Origin: Muribaculaceae bacterium
GTDB lineage: Bacteria; Bacteroidota; Bacteroidia; Bacteroidales; Muribaculaceae
Direction of reading: 5' to 3'
DNA length: 64,000 bases
NCBI GenBank assembly: GCA_017557625.1
Contig: JAFYYG010000052.1
Location: 1-64,000 of the forward strand
The position numbers and the translations under genes are program-made. This document shows positions 8,451-16,997 of the stretch, piece after piece; within the stretch, counting starts at the first letter, position 1; each line of letters begins with the position of its first letter. The notes beneath the pieces were generated by a model. The model saw only the letters and a list, made by a program, of their open reading frames with translations. It was not told where the DNA came from and did no database searches.

Positions 8451-8918
8451 CTATTGACCTTTTTGTTGGGCTGTTTTTTTAAAAGCATCCAATTTGTTTC
8501 TCATGTCTTCAATTTCTTTTTCTACTTTCTTCAAATCAAGAGAGTCTTTATCTTCAATTACTGCTCTAAACTCTTTCAAGTAGATACTGCGGTTAACTGA
8601 TATGCCTTGATTCTCAAGTTCTAGCAGTTCCTTATACAATTTCATGCCTTCCTCCAAACCTTGAACATAGCTTCTGTTGTTTTTGGTGGAGTCCATATTA
8701 ATAACAGTCATCATTCCTTTTATGTACTGATCTTGGTCAAATTGTTTTGACATTTCTTTATCTTGTTGGAACTGTTCTTTTATTATAGTTCCTTGCATTT
8801 TGCCCATATACTTAGCGATAGAGTCGTTGGTGGCATTTGATTGCGAGTTGCCTTTGCAACCTGTTACAAAAGAGCCCAATAACAGGATTGCCATTACTGA
8901 AAATAAAAACTTTTTCAT
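8451..8918 (-). CDS. Truncated FKBP_N-only lipoprotein
   Basis: A 155-residue lipoprotein with lipobox FVTGC and the same helical FKBP_N-like domain as the two degenerate paralogs (SYVQGLEEGMKLYKELLEL, SVNRSIYLKEFRAVI). It stops in the linker helix, just before the position where the FKBP domain begins in its relatives, so the isomerase domain has been lost entirely. The ATG at 8918 begins the signal peptide; an in-frame upstream extension has no support. Its own promoter-like -7 box lies at 8984-8991. It may be a free dimerisation partner for the other family members, or a decaying duplicate; the frame is intact. Confidence 0.8.
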   Translation of the reverse strand: MKKFLFSVMAILLLGSFVTGCKGNSQSNATNDSIAKYMGKMQGTIIKEQFQQDKEMSKQFDQDQYIKGMMTVINMDSTKNNRSYVQGLEEGMKLYKELLELENQGISVNRSIYLKEFRAVIEDKDSLDLKKVEKEIEDMRNKLDAFKKTAQQKGQ

Positions 8919-9246
8919 AATAAAAACATGTATTTTTAATGTGTTGTGAATTACTTTATTGCTTTTAAATCCTAAATAGATTACAAAGATATAGAGAATT
9001 AACGGCATGAAGACCATTTTTTTAGAAAAAAATAATTAAAAAACGGTTATATTTAGGCATCTTTAGGCATAGATGAGTCCGACAAAGCTCACTCAAGCAA
9101 TTTATAGAGCAACCTTAATGTATAAACCGAAAATGTAAAAAACCAAAAACTCACAAAAAAATGCGGGTTGTTTCACTTTTTATTGCTAAAGTTTATATAA
9201 ATTAGGCTGTGTCTCGTAAATAAAAATAAAAAACTTTGTTTTTGAT
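8919..9246. other. Intergenic DNA with duplicated FKBP-type promoter
   Basis: Contains the minus-strand -7 box TATCTTTG (8984-8991) of the truncated lipoprotein gene and about 65 bp of upstream DNA homologous to the FKBP operon promoter region (8253-8325). From 9060 to 9246 it is AT-rich with no gene. The relA promoter begins at 9247. Confidence 0.6.
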
Positions 9247-9277
9247 TTTGTATTTATCTCAACTTGCACTAATTTTG
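9247..9277 (+). promoter_or_regulatory. relA/spoT promoter
   Basis: TTTG (9247-9250), 19-bp spacer, TAATTTTG (9270-9277): a full match to the Bacteroidetes -33/-7 promoter. Transcription should start near 9282-9284, which is exactly where the first 67-bp repeat begins, so the whole tandem array would be transcribed as leader RNA. Confidence 0.75.
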
Positions 9278-9283
9278 TAAATT

Positions 9284-9551
9284 AAATAAAATGCTTGCAC
9301 TCGGCAGTGCTCGTGCAAGCACGGCGTTGCTTTCGCTTAATCGCATTTTTAAATAAAATGCTCACGCTCGGCAGTGCCCGTGCAAGCACGGCGTTGTTCT
9401 CGCTTAATCGCATTTTTAAATAAAATGCTCACGCTCGGCAGTGCCCGTGCAAGCACGGCGTTGTTCTCGCTTAATCGCATTTTTAAATAAAATGCTCACG
9501 CTCGGCAGTGCTCGTGCAAGCACGGCGTTGTTCTCGCTTAATCGCATTTTT
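9284..9551 (+). repeat. Four tandem 67-bp repeats forming the relA leader
   Basis: Four contiguous units at 9284-9350, 9351-9417, 9418-9484 and 9485-9551. Each starts AAATAAAATGC and ends TCGCATTTTT, so the ends can pair (AAAATGC with GCATTTT). Each also has a central hairpin CCGTGC-AA-GCACGG; units 1 and 4 carry a T that gives a G-U pair in the same place. Units 2 and 3 look identical, unit 1 is the most diverged. The array ends 35 bp before the relA ATG. There are no unique spacers, so this is not a CRISPR. A homologous single element lies at 17989-18054 in the rpsU leader. Confidence 0.95.
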
Positions 9552-9586
9552 GAATTAGCAGTATAACTTTTTTACACTCATTTCTT

Positions 9587-11854
9587 ATGACTCAAGAGGA
9601 AGAAAACAAGATAATAGACGATGCTTATCAAGAGCTGCTAAATGGTTATCTGTCAAGCAATCACCGCAAGAAGGTGGAGAAGATAGAGAAAGCCTACCGC
9701 TTTGCGCGACGTGCCCACGACGGCATACGTCGTCGTTCGGGCGAGCCCTATATCCTTCACCCTATTGCCGTTGCCACCATCGTGAGCCAGGAGATAGGTA
9801 TGGGCTCCACATCGATATGCGCCGCATTGCTCCACGATGTGGTGGAAGACACCGAATATACAGCCGAAGACATAAAAGCGATTTTTGGAGACGAGGTGAT
9901 TCCTGATACTGGCGAGAAAGTGGGCGACAAGATTGCCAACATCGTAGACGGACTCACTAAAATCTCGGGAGGCATCTTTGGTGACAAGGCCTCGGTTCAG
10001 GCCGAGAACTTCAAGAAGCTGCTGCTCACCATGAACAAAGATGTGAGGGTGATACTCATCAAGATTGCCGACCGCCTGCACAACATGCGCACTTTGGCGT
10101 CGATGCCTCCGGCAAAGCAATACAAGATTGCTGGAGAAACGCTATACATCTATGCACCAGTGGCGCACCGATTGGGCCTCTTCGCCATAAAATCGGAACT
10201 CGAGGACCTGAGTTTCAAATATGAGCACCCTGACACATATAAGTCTATTTTAGATGCTGTAGAGGCCAGTGCCGGCAAGCGCAACGATATGTTTGAGCGT
10301 TTCTCGGCACCTATCAGGGAACGTCTTGATGCTGTGGGGCTGAATTATGAGTTCAAGGCGAGAGTCAAGTCATGCTACTCGATATGGAAGAAGATGCAAG
10401 CCAAGCGAATACCCATTGATGAGATTTATGACATCTATGCTGCGCGCATTGTCTTTGACTGCCCCGACGACAAGGAAGAGAACTTGACCTGCTGGGCAAT
10501 CTACAACGAGATAACAAAGATTTATAACAAGATACATCCTGGACGAATACGTGACTGGCTCACACGAGCCAAGCCCAACGGATACCGTGCCCTTCACCTG
10601 ACAGTCATGGGACCTGATGCCGAGTGGATAGAAGTGCAAATTCGCAGTCGCAAAATGGACAACATTGACGAGCGGGGCATGACTGCCCATTGGATATATA
10701 AAAACGGCAATGGAGAATTGGAGGAGGATGTTCAGCTCGAGGAGTGGATTCGTGAAATAGATGATATCCTCAAGACTCAGGAACCTAACGCACTTGATTT
10801 GCTCGACTCGATAAAGCTGAACCTCTATGCCAGCGAAATCACGGTGTTCACACCCAAGAGAGACACTTTCACCTTGCCTAAGGGCGCTACCGTGCTCGAT
10901 CTGGCTTTCACTATTCACTCCGAAATAGGATATCACTGCATAGCTGGAAAGGTGAACCACAATCTTGTGCCCATCTCCCACAAGCTTTCGAGTGGAGACC
11001 GCGTGGAGATTTTGACCTCTCAGACAATGAAACCCGAACCCGAATGGTCAAAATTTGTGGTGAGCGCAAAGGGTAAGACGCGTCTGAACCAGGCTTTTAG
11101 GCACATGCGACGGGAGGTGATGGATCGTGGAGAGGAGCAGTTCAAGGAGTTTATGGCTCACAATTCTGCTGAAATCAATAATGAGAACCTCACACGCATC
11201 ATCAGCGCCCTTGGAGTACAGAACAAGGAGGACCTTTATTACAAGATAGGGAATGGTGACATCACACTGACACCCGTGATGCTCAAAGCTTTGAAACCAG
11301 CATCGCAAAATCTGCTCAGCAAGCTGTGGCGCAGCTCTTTTGGAGGAAAGGCGCCCAAGGAGTCGCAAACCGAAAGCGATGAACCCGCAGCTGAAGAGAT
11401 TGACCGCAAGAAGGTGTATATGCTCAAGACCGTTGATGGCAAAACCAACTACCGTCTCTCGAAGTGCTGCCACCCATTGCCAGGTGACGACGTGGTGGCA
11501 TTTGTCTCATACAAGAACGAGGTTTTGGTTCACAAAATAGATTGTCCCACCGCCATGCGACTCAAGAGCGGCTATGGCGGCCGCATTATAGAGACACAGT
11601 GGCAACTCAGCAACGAGACGTTTTTTGCCTCTATCAAGGTTGAAGGGGTTGACCGCATGGGAATACTGCAAGAAATCATCTACCTGATTTCTACTAACTT
11701 GTCGATTAACATAAGGCGCCTGAGTATCACCTCCAATGCTGGCGTGTTTATGTGCGAGATGGATGTCCTGGTCGAGGATGTTGATGCCGTCACTAAGATG
11801 TGTAAGCGCTTGGGAAAGGTGAAGGGAGTAACAAAGGCGACAAGGCAGAGTTAA
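9587..11854 (+). CDS. rsh: Bifunctional (p)ppGpp synthetase/hydrolase (RelA/SpoT)
   Basis: Long RSH enzyme of 755 residues that makes and degrades the alarmone (p)ppGpp in the stringent response. Domain order: HD hydrolase (about 30-190) with His83-Asp84 in HDVVEDTEYTAED and IKIADRLHNMRTL; synthetase domain (about 240-370) with GYRALHLTVMG; TGS domain (about 405-470) with DLAFTIHSEIGYH; a Cys/His-rich segment (YRLSKCCHPLPGDDVVAF, about 620); and a C-terminal ACT domain. Because the HD residues are complete, the hydrolase side should be active. Two in-frame elements upstream make regulation unusual: a consensus promoter and a leader composed of four 67-nt repeats. The 7TM-HD gene follows after 45 bp. 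Confidence 0.95.
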   Translation: MTQEEENKIIDDAYQELLNGYLSSNHRKKVEKIEKAYRFARRAHDGIRRRSGEPYILHPIAVATIVSQEIGMGSTSICAALLHDVVEDTEYTAEDIKAIFGDEVIPDTGEKVGDKIANIVDGLTKISGGIFGDKASVQAENFKKLLLTMNKDVRVILIKIADRLHNMRTLASMPPAKQYKIAGETLYIYAPVAHRLGLFAIKSELEDLSFKYEHPDTYKSILDAVEASAGKRNDMFERFSAPIRERLDAVGLNYEFKARVKSCYSIWKKMQAKRIPIDEIYDIYAARIVFDCPDDKEENLTCWAIYNEITKIYNKIHPGRIRDWLTRAKPNGYRALHLTVMGPDAEWIEVQIRSRKMDNIDERGMTAHWIYKNGNGELEEDVQLEEWIREIDDILKTQEPNALDLLDSIKLNLYASEITVFTPKRDTFTLPKGATVLDLAFTIHSEIGYHCIAGKVNHNLVPISHKLSSGDRVEILTSQTMKPEPEWSKFVVSAKGKTRLNQAFRHMRREVMDRGEEQFKEFMAHNSAEINNENLTRIISALGVQNKEDLYYKIGNGDITLTPVMLKALKPASQNLLSKLWRSSFGGKAPKESQTESDEPAAEEIDRKKVYMLKTVDGKTNYRLSKCCHPLPGDDVVAFVSYKNEVLVHKIDCPTAMRLKSGYGGRIIETQWQLSNETFFASIKVEGVDRMGILQEIIYLISTNLSINIRRLSITSNAGVFMCEMDVLVEDVDAVTKMCKRLGKVKGVTKATRQS

Positions 11855-11899
11855 GGTTATGCAACAAAAACCTATAATTCACGTTTATAAAGAACAATA

Positions 11900-14005
11900 A
11901 TGAAAAACTCGTTGAAGATAAAAGTGATAATCTTTGCGCTCATCGTTCTCACGGTGGGGGTGTTGTCGCTTTTCTTAGTGGGAGGCACAAGCAATAAGCT
12001 TGTATATATCGAGGGCCGCCCATGGAACTATCCCAAGCTCATTGCTCCATTTGACATCCCCATAGAATATGATTCGGTGAGGACGCAGCAAATCAAGGAC
12101 AGCATCAACCATGTGTTCTCTCCGTTCTATACAGTGAATAACGATGTGAAGGAAAAAGCCGTCTCCAATATCAAGACAGCTATTGACACTATCTCCTCGC
12201 TAAAGCAGGCGGTAAAGAGTAAGATTATCAACGATGTTGATAGCATGTTTAGCGACGGCATCATCGACATTGACACACAGAATAAGATTTCGAGGGGAGA
12301 GTTTTCACAAATCAGGTTATATTCCCAAAATGACATTAACATTAAAATAGTTGACGCCTCGCAATTGCACTCACACGAGGCGGCCTACAAGGAGATTAAG
12401 GACTCAATCTCGATGATGCACCTTCCCGAGGAGTCACTCCTCGCTGATATTCTTTACCAGAACATCAAGCCCACCCTTGAATATGATGCCATGAAGTCGA
12501 ATGCACAGCTCGAAGAGGAACACAAGCTGGCCTTAGCACCACATGGTATGAAGGTGAAAGGCGAGCGTATTATTGACTATGGCGAAATCGTAACCCCCGA
12601 GAAATATACTCTGCTCAAGACCTACGAGCGTATCCTGGATGAGCAGAACGTGGAAAACTCGGTGAAGAGCTTCTCTCGCTACGGCAACATCCTGCTGCTG
12701 TTTCTCGTCCTGTTGTCCTACTACCTCTTTATTCGCGTCCTGGTGCCTTCTGTCTTCAACAGCATGCGAAGCATGGTCTTCCTCTTCTGCTTCATCTTCC
12801 TCTTTGTGCTTATCGTCTATCTCATATCACTGCTCAGACCAGGATTCTTGTATATAGTGCCATTTGCTCTGGTGCCTATAGTGGTGACAATATTCTTCAA
12901 CACGTCGGTGGGATTCTTGACTCACATGGTGGTGGTTCTGCTGAGCTCTTTTGTTGCCCCCGATTCCATCGACTTTGTGATTATGCAGTTCCTTGCAGGA
13001 ATCATTGCCGTCGTCTCTATCAAGGGACTGATGCAGCGCTCGCAGCTGGTGGGGTGTGCTATGTCCATCTTCCTGTGCTACACAATCACTTATGTCACAC
13101 AGTCTGTGGTGCGTTATGGAGCTATTGACACCATCGATTGGCATGTGATTCTCTATTTTGCCGTCAATTGTATTGTCTTGTCGTTTGCTTACTTTATCAT
13201 TTTCGTCGTCGAGAAGATATTTGGATTCACATCACAGGTGACATTGGTGGAACTAAGTGACATCAATAACGGTGTGCTTCGTGAACTGTCGGAGAACTGC
13301 CCTGGCACATTCCAGCATTCGCTGCAGGTGGCTACGCTGGCGGGTGAGGCTGCTCGACAGATTGGTGCCAACGTGCAGCTGGTGCGTGCCGGTGCTCTCT
13401 ACCACGACATTGGCAAGATTGACAATCCTGCATTCTTTACCGAGAATCAGAGTGGGGTGAACCCACATGATGTGCTCAAACCCGAACAAAGCGCGGCGAT
13501 AGTAATCTCACATGTGGCCGACGGGCTCAAACGTGCCGAGAAAGCCAAGCTGCCGCAGGTGATAAAAGACATGATAGCCCAGCATCATGGCAAAGGCAAG
13601 ACACGTTATTTCTATAACCAGGCGTTGAGGCAGAGTGCTACTGGCAATGTGCCCGCCGAGATTTACACCTATCCCGGTCCTAACCCTAGAACACGTGAGG
13701 CGGCAATCTTGATGATGGCTGATGCCTGTGAGGCGGCAACCAAGAGCTTGGGGCATCCTGACGAACAAAGCATCACCGAAATGGTGGAGAAAATTGTTGA
13801 TGGACAGGTCGCAGACGGTATGTTCCACGAGGCGCCCATCAGCTTTAAGGAAATCACCGAGGTGAAGACGTGCCTGATAAAGCGACTGCTCACTTTCTAC
13901 CACACACGCGTTTCTTATCCTGAAGATGTGCAACCTGCCATGTTGCTCGACAGCGATGCGGCACAGAATGAGAACTCCCAAACCGAAATTGCCAATGACC
14001 AATGA
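11900..14005 (+). CDS. pgpH: 7TM receptor-HD (PgpH-like) cyclic-di-AMP phosphodiesterase family protein
   Basis: A 701-residue membrane protein. After one N-terminal helix (about 8-28) there is a large extracytoplasmic 7TMR-HDED-type domain (about 30-255), then a block of seven hydrophobic helices (about 262-460), and a cytoplasmic HD domain whose motif is H502-D503-I504-G505-K506, with upstream His in PGTFQHSLQVA. PgpH proteins of this layout hydrolyse c-di-AMP in Firmicutes; that activity is inferred here from architecture. It follows relA/spoT closely on the same strand, linking two nucleotide second-messenger enzymes in one transcript. Confidence 0.88.
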   Translation: MKNSLKIKVIIFALIVLTVGVLSLFLVGGTSNKLVYIEGRPWNYPKLIAPFDIPIEYDSVRTQQIKDSINHVFSPFYTVNNDVKEKAVSNIKTAIDTISSLKQAVKSKIINDVDSMFSDGIIDIDTQNKISRGEFSQIRLYSQNDINIKIVDASQLHSHEAAYKEIKDSISMMHLPEESLLADILYQNIKPTLEYDAMKSNAQLEEEHKLALAPHGMKVKGERIIDYGEIVTPEKYTLLKTYERILDEQNVENSVKSFSRYGNILLLFLVLLSYYLFIRVLVPSVFNSMRSMVFLFCFIFLFVLIVYLISLLRPGFLYIVPFALVPIVVTIFFNTSVGFLTHMVVVLLSSFVAPDSIDFVIMQFLAGIIAVVSIKGLMQRSQLVGCAMSIFLCYTITYVTQSVVRYGAIDTIDWHVILYFAVNCIVLSFAYFIIFVVEKIFGFTSQVTLVELSDINNGVLRELSENCPGTFQHSLQVATLAGEAARQIGANVQLVRAGALYHDIGKIDNPAFFTENQSGVNPHDVLKPEQSAAIVISHVADGLKRAEKAKLPQVIKDMIAQHHGKGKTRYFYNQALRQSATGNVPAEIYTYPGPNPRTREAAILMMADACEAATKSLGHPDEQSITEMVEKIVDGQVADGMFHEAPISFKEITEVKTCLIKRLLTFYHTRVSYPEDVQPAMLLDSDAAQNENSQTEIANDQ

Positions 14006-14072
14006 TAGCTTGCGCAGCTAAAACTCGGCGGGGAATAGTAAATGATATTTATTCAGAACTAGACAATTAACG

Positions 14073-14591
14073 ATGACATTATATACAATACTGCTCATAT
14101 TAGGATCCATCTGCCTACTTGCTGCTCTAGTGATGGTGATTAAGCCGTGGATTGTGGCTGCTATACCAGCTTATGCCGGATTGTGGCTGCTACACTTGAG
14201 CGTATATACCACTTTCCCAAAGTGGATTTTCATCTTCTATGGTTTTGCCACAGCAATGGTAGTGGGATTGAAATATATCTCACCAAAAGGAGAACCCGAT
14301 GGACGCAATACTGGAAATCTTTACATAGGCCTTGGTTCCATGATGGGGTGCCTGCTAGGAATGCTTGTTGACGCTCGATTCATGCTTTTGGGTACAATTC
14401 TGGGGGCAGTGATGGGACAATTAGCGTTCAGCCGCACGCCTCACGGCAAGTGGCTTATGCTTTCAAAAACCAATTTTATTCAGTATCTTTGCGCCAAGGG
14501 ATTGCCGGCTGTGGTCGCTGTGGCAATGATTGGCGTAGGGATTGAGGGCTTTGTCTATGACATTGCCAATGTTAGACCAATTTATTTATAA
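14073..14591 (+). CDS. Small integral membrane protein of unknown function
   Basis: 172 residues with about five hydrophobic helices, some glycine-rich (GLGSMMGCLLGMLVDARFML, GTILGAVMGQLAF) in the manner of DUF456-type proteins, but I do not assign it firmly. It sits 67 bp downstream of the 7TM-HD gene on the same strand and may be part of the same transcript. No catalytic motif is visible. Confidence 0.7.
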   Translation: MTLYTILLILGSICLLAALVMVIKPWIVAAIPAYAGLWLLHLSVYTTFPKWIFIFYGFATAMVVGLKYISPKGEPDGRNTGNLYIGLGSMMGCLLGMLVDARFMLLGTILGAVMGQLAFSRTPHGKWLMLSKTNFIQYLCAKGLPAVVAVAMIGVGIEGFVYDIANVRPIYL

Positions 14592-14685
14592 TAAGCGTTA
14601 AATGATAAGTGTTAAGCGTTCTCAAGCATGAGATGACAATTTCTATTGCATCGTCAGCTTGTTTACTAAAGAAAAACAAATAGTT

Positions 14686-15402
14686 ATGAACAAAAAAAGA
14701 ATATTCTTTTCACTAGTGTTGCTCATGCTCACGGCCGTGGCGGTGAACGCGCAATACAAGTTTCAGGTCAAGGAGGTGGATTTCGAAAAAATAAAGCAAG
14801 AAACCCTTGACCCCAATTCACGGTATTATTATCCCAAACTGGTGAAGTCGTTCAAGAGTAACGATACAATCATGAACTTTGAGGCCTATAGGGAGCTTTA
14901 TTATGGTTTCGTGTTCCAAGAGGATTACAACCCCTTTAGGCATAACGACTTTGAGGGTAAAGACGAGGTGGAGCAACTCTATTACAAGAATCCGCCTCTC
15001 ACTCGTGAGGAATGCGATAAGATAGCACGATATGCCGAGATGGCTCTAGATGACAACATCTTTGACATTGACCAGCTCAACTACTACATCTATGCGCTTA
15101 AAGAAAAGAAGAAATATGCGCGTGCGGCAGTGCGGCAATATCGCCTTGACAAGCTCATTGCCGCCATCATGTCGAGTGGTAGAGGCACCGAGGATGAGCC
15201 CTGGGTGGTAATCTCGCCCGACCATGAATATGCCATCATCAATTTTCTGGGGTATGTCGCCAAAGACCAAAAAGAGCTTGAAGGAGGTATAGATCTTATA
15301 ATCACAGAGAGCAGCAGCGACCCCAAAAAGACCCGCGATTTCTACTTCGACGTGTCACAGATGCTTCAAGAGGCTGCCCGCAAATTCCCCGATGACTTCT
15401 AA
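14686..15402 (+). CDS. Secreted DUF4919-family protein
   Basis: 238 residues with a signal peptide ending near VNAQ (residue 21). The mature part is rich in aromatic and charged residues, with DPNSRYYYPKLVKSF, YRELYYGFVFQEDYNPFRH and a later TPR-like helical stretch (YALKEKKKYARAAVRQYRLD). This matches my recollection of DUF4919, a Bacteroidetes periplasmic family of unknown role. The ATG at 14686 starts the signal peptide; an in-frame ATG 27 bp earlier adds a hydrophilic stretch and is less likely. Confidence 0.75.
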   Translation: MNKKRIFFSLVLLMLTAVAVNAQYKFQVKEVDFEKIKQETLDPNSRYYYPKLVKSFKSNDTIMNFEAYRELYYGFVFQEDYNPFRHNDFEGKDEVEQLYYKNPPLTREECDKIARYAEMALDDNIFDIDQLNYYIYALKEKKKYARAAVRQYRLDKLIAAIMSSGRGTEDEPWVVISPDHEYAIINFLGYVAKDQKELEGGIDLIITESSSDPKKTRDFYFDVSQMLQEAARKFPDDF

Positions 15403-15454
15403 AGTTAGAGTAAATAACTCATGATGTGTCAATTCAATTAATACTTAAACTATT

Positions 15455-15961
15455 ATGAAAAAATCATTCTTATTATTGTTTGCTTTTCTGATGCTACCAT
15501 TAATTGTGAGTGCTCAGGGTATGGTGGATGTTTATATAGTCGATTCCGACGGTCCGGTGACCAATGTGCGCAACTCCCCCAAAGGGAAGGTGGTGGCAAC
15601 ATTGCCCACCGATGAGGCCTATGTCGTTTCACTGATTTCGGCAAAGGGAGAATGGTGGAAAATCGATGATGTGGTGCTGCAATGTGGAGACAATGAGAAA
15701 GATGTTCTTTTAAACGGCTCAAAGACAGGATACTGGATTCATCGCTCATTGCTGTGGTTTTCTATCGCTGGAGATCCAGCAGGCGCGCTACGTGCTGCTC
15801 CTTCGGCTAAAGCAAAGGCAGTAAAGCTCAAGGGTGAGCCCTATTTCCACCCCATCGCCGTTAAGGGCAACTGGGTAAAAGCTGTCAGCACCGACGGAAA
15901 ATGCACCGGTTGGATTCATTGCGACAAGATATGCAGCAACCCTCTTACCACATGTCCGTAG
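15455..15961 (+). CDS. Secreted protein with bacterial SH3-like domains
   Basis: 168 residues. Signal peptide 1-20 (ends VSAQ). The mature protein has two SH3b-like repeats: one around VDVYIVDSDGPVTNVRNSPKGK and WKIDD, another around AGALRAAPSAKAKAVKL and GWIHCDKI. SH3b domains often bind cell-wall peptides, but here the target is unknown. A pair of Cys residues near each repeat end could form disulphides. It follows the DUF4919 gene by 52 bp on the same strand. Confidence 0.7.
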   Translation: MKKSFLLLFAFLMLPLIVSAQGMVDVYIVDSDGPVTNVRNSPKGKVVATLPTDEAYVVSLISAKGEWWKIDDVVLQCGDNEKDVLLNGSKTGYWIHRSLLWFSIAGDPAGALRAAPSAKAKAVKLKGEPYFHPIAVKGNWVKAVSTDGKCTGWIHCDKICSNPLTTCP

Positions 15962-16096
15962 GAGTAAAACGCAAAAAAAGTTTCAGAAAAAAAGAAAAAA
16001 ATCGCAATAAATTTGTTTTTATTGCGATTTTTGTGTAATTTAGAGGCGTTGTTAGTAAAACAGTACCAGAAAGCTGAAGTTTTTGACCTTTTTTGC

Positions 16097-16996
16097 ATGA
16101 GCGAAATTATCAATAAATACCTGCAATACATTAGGCTAGAGTTGAATCTCTCGCGCCATACTCAGGTGGCCTACGGCAATGACCTGAGGCAGTGGGAGGC
16201 GTTCCTCACACAGGGGAGCACCGAACTCGATGTGAAAAGTGTCACCACCAGTGACATTCGTGCCTGGATGCTGCACTTGAGCAACGAGGGTGACGGCGCA
16301 CGCACGCTGCGGCGCAAACTGCAGGCGGTAAGGGCGCTCTACAAATGGCTCATGATTAACGGCGAGGTGGTTCAGAATCCCGCTGCCGAGGTAGAAATGG
16401 CACATATCCCCAAGCGACTGCCACAAATGGTAAGGGAAAGCAGTGTTGACACTGTCATCGACAGCGAGATAGACGAGGAAGACTTTGACGAGGTGCGCAA
16501 CCGTCTCATTGTGATGATGTTATATGAGACGGGGATGCGCCGCGATGAGCTCATAGGGCTCCTCGACCACAATGTTGACACTGCCAAATGCGAACTCAAA
16601 GTGCACGGCAAGCGCGACAAAGACCGCATCATCCCCTTTGGCACAGAACTTGCACAATATATAGATAGCTACCGAGCGTTCCGTGACAAAATCACCGCTT
16701 GTGGCGACCGATTCTTTGTCAGGAGCAACGGTGAGGCACTCTACCCAATGCTCGTCTATCGAGTAGTGAAAAGCCAACTTGGCGAGGCGGGTGTCACCAG
16801 CAAGCGCAGCCCTCACGTGTTGCGGCACACATTCGCCACCGCGATGCTCAACAACGGTGCCTCGCTCAACAGCGTCAAGGAGCTGCTTGGGCACGAGTCG
16901 CTGGCAATGACTCAAATCTACACACATGTGACTTTTAGTGAATTGAAAAAAAATTATAAACTCGCCCATCCCAGGGCACTTAAAAAAGGAGGCTAA
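16097..16996 (+). CDS. xerC: Tyrosine recombinase (XerC/XerD family)
   Basis: 299 residues, the usual Xer size. The N-terminal SAM-like core-binding domain (1-95) precedes the catalytic domain, which shows Arg in ETGMRRDELIGL, Lys in HGKRDKDRIIPF, HxxR in HVLRHTFATAML, and His plus the nucleophile Tyr in LGHESLAMTQIYTHV. A complete catalytic set suggests an active enzyme for chromosome dimer resolution; XerC versus XerD cannot be separated by eye. The ATG at 16097 is chosen because the family normally begins at this helix. Its last codons (Lys-Lys-Gly-Gly) encode a Shine-Dalgarno-like sequence for hpf, which starts one base after the stop. Confidence 0.9.
   Translation: MSEIINKYLQYIRLELNLSRHTQVAYGNDLRQWEAFLTQGSTELDVKSVTTSDIRAWMLHLSNEGDGARTLRRKLQAVRALYKWLMINGEVVQNPAAEVEMAHIPKRLPQMVRESSVDTVIDSEIDEEDFDEVRNRLIVMMLYETGMRRDELIGLLDHNVDTAKCELKVHGKRDKDRIIPFGTELAQYIDSYRAFRDKITACGDRFFVRSNGEALYPMLVYRVVKSQLGEAGVTSKRSPHVLRHTFATAMLNNGASLNSVKELLGHESLAMTQIYTHVTFSELKKNYKLAHPRALKKGG
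16985..16992 (+). promoter_or_regulatory. Shine-Dalgarno sequence of hpf inside xerC
   Basis: AAAGGAGG, five bases before the hpf ATG at 16998. Strong SD sequences are rare in Bacteroidetes; this one overlaps the final Lys-Gly-Gly codons of the recombinase gene. Confidence 0.75.
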
Positions 16997-16997
16997 T

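Noticed and set aside
8451-8918. Pseudogene call for the truncated FKBP_N lipoprotein
   Set aside because: Intact frame, signal peptide, lipobox and its own promoter-like box; truncation is clean at a domain border.
9284-9551. CRISPR array
   Set aside because: The four 67-bp units are contiguous with no unique spacers, and no cas genes are nearby.
16097-16996. Integrase of a mobile island
   Set aside because: Length, motifs and linkage to hpf match the housekeeping Xer recombinase; no attachment sites or cargo genes are evident.
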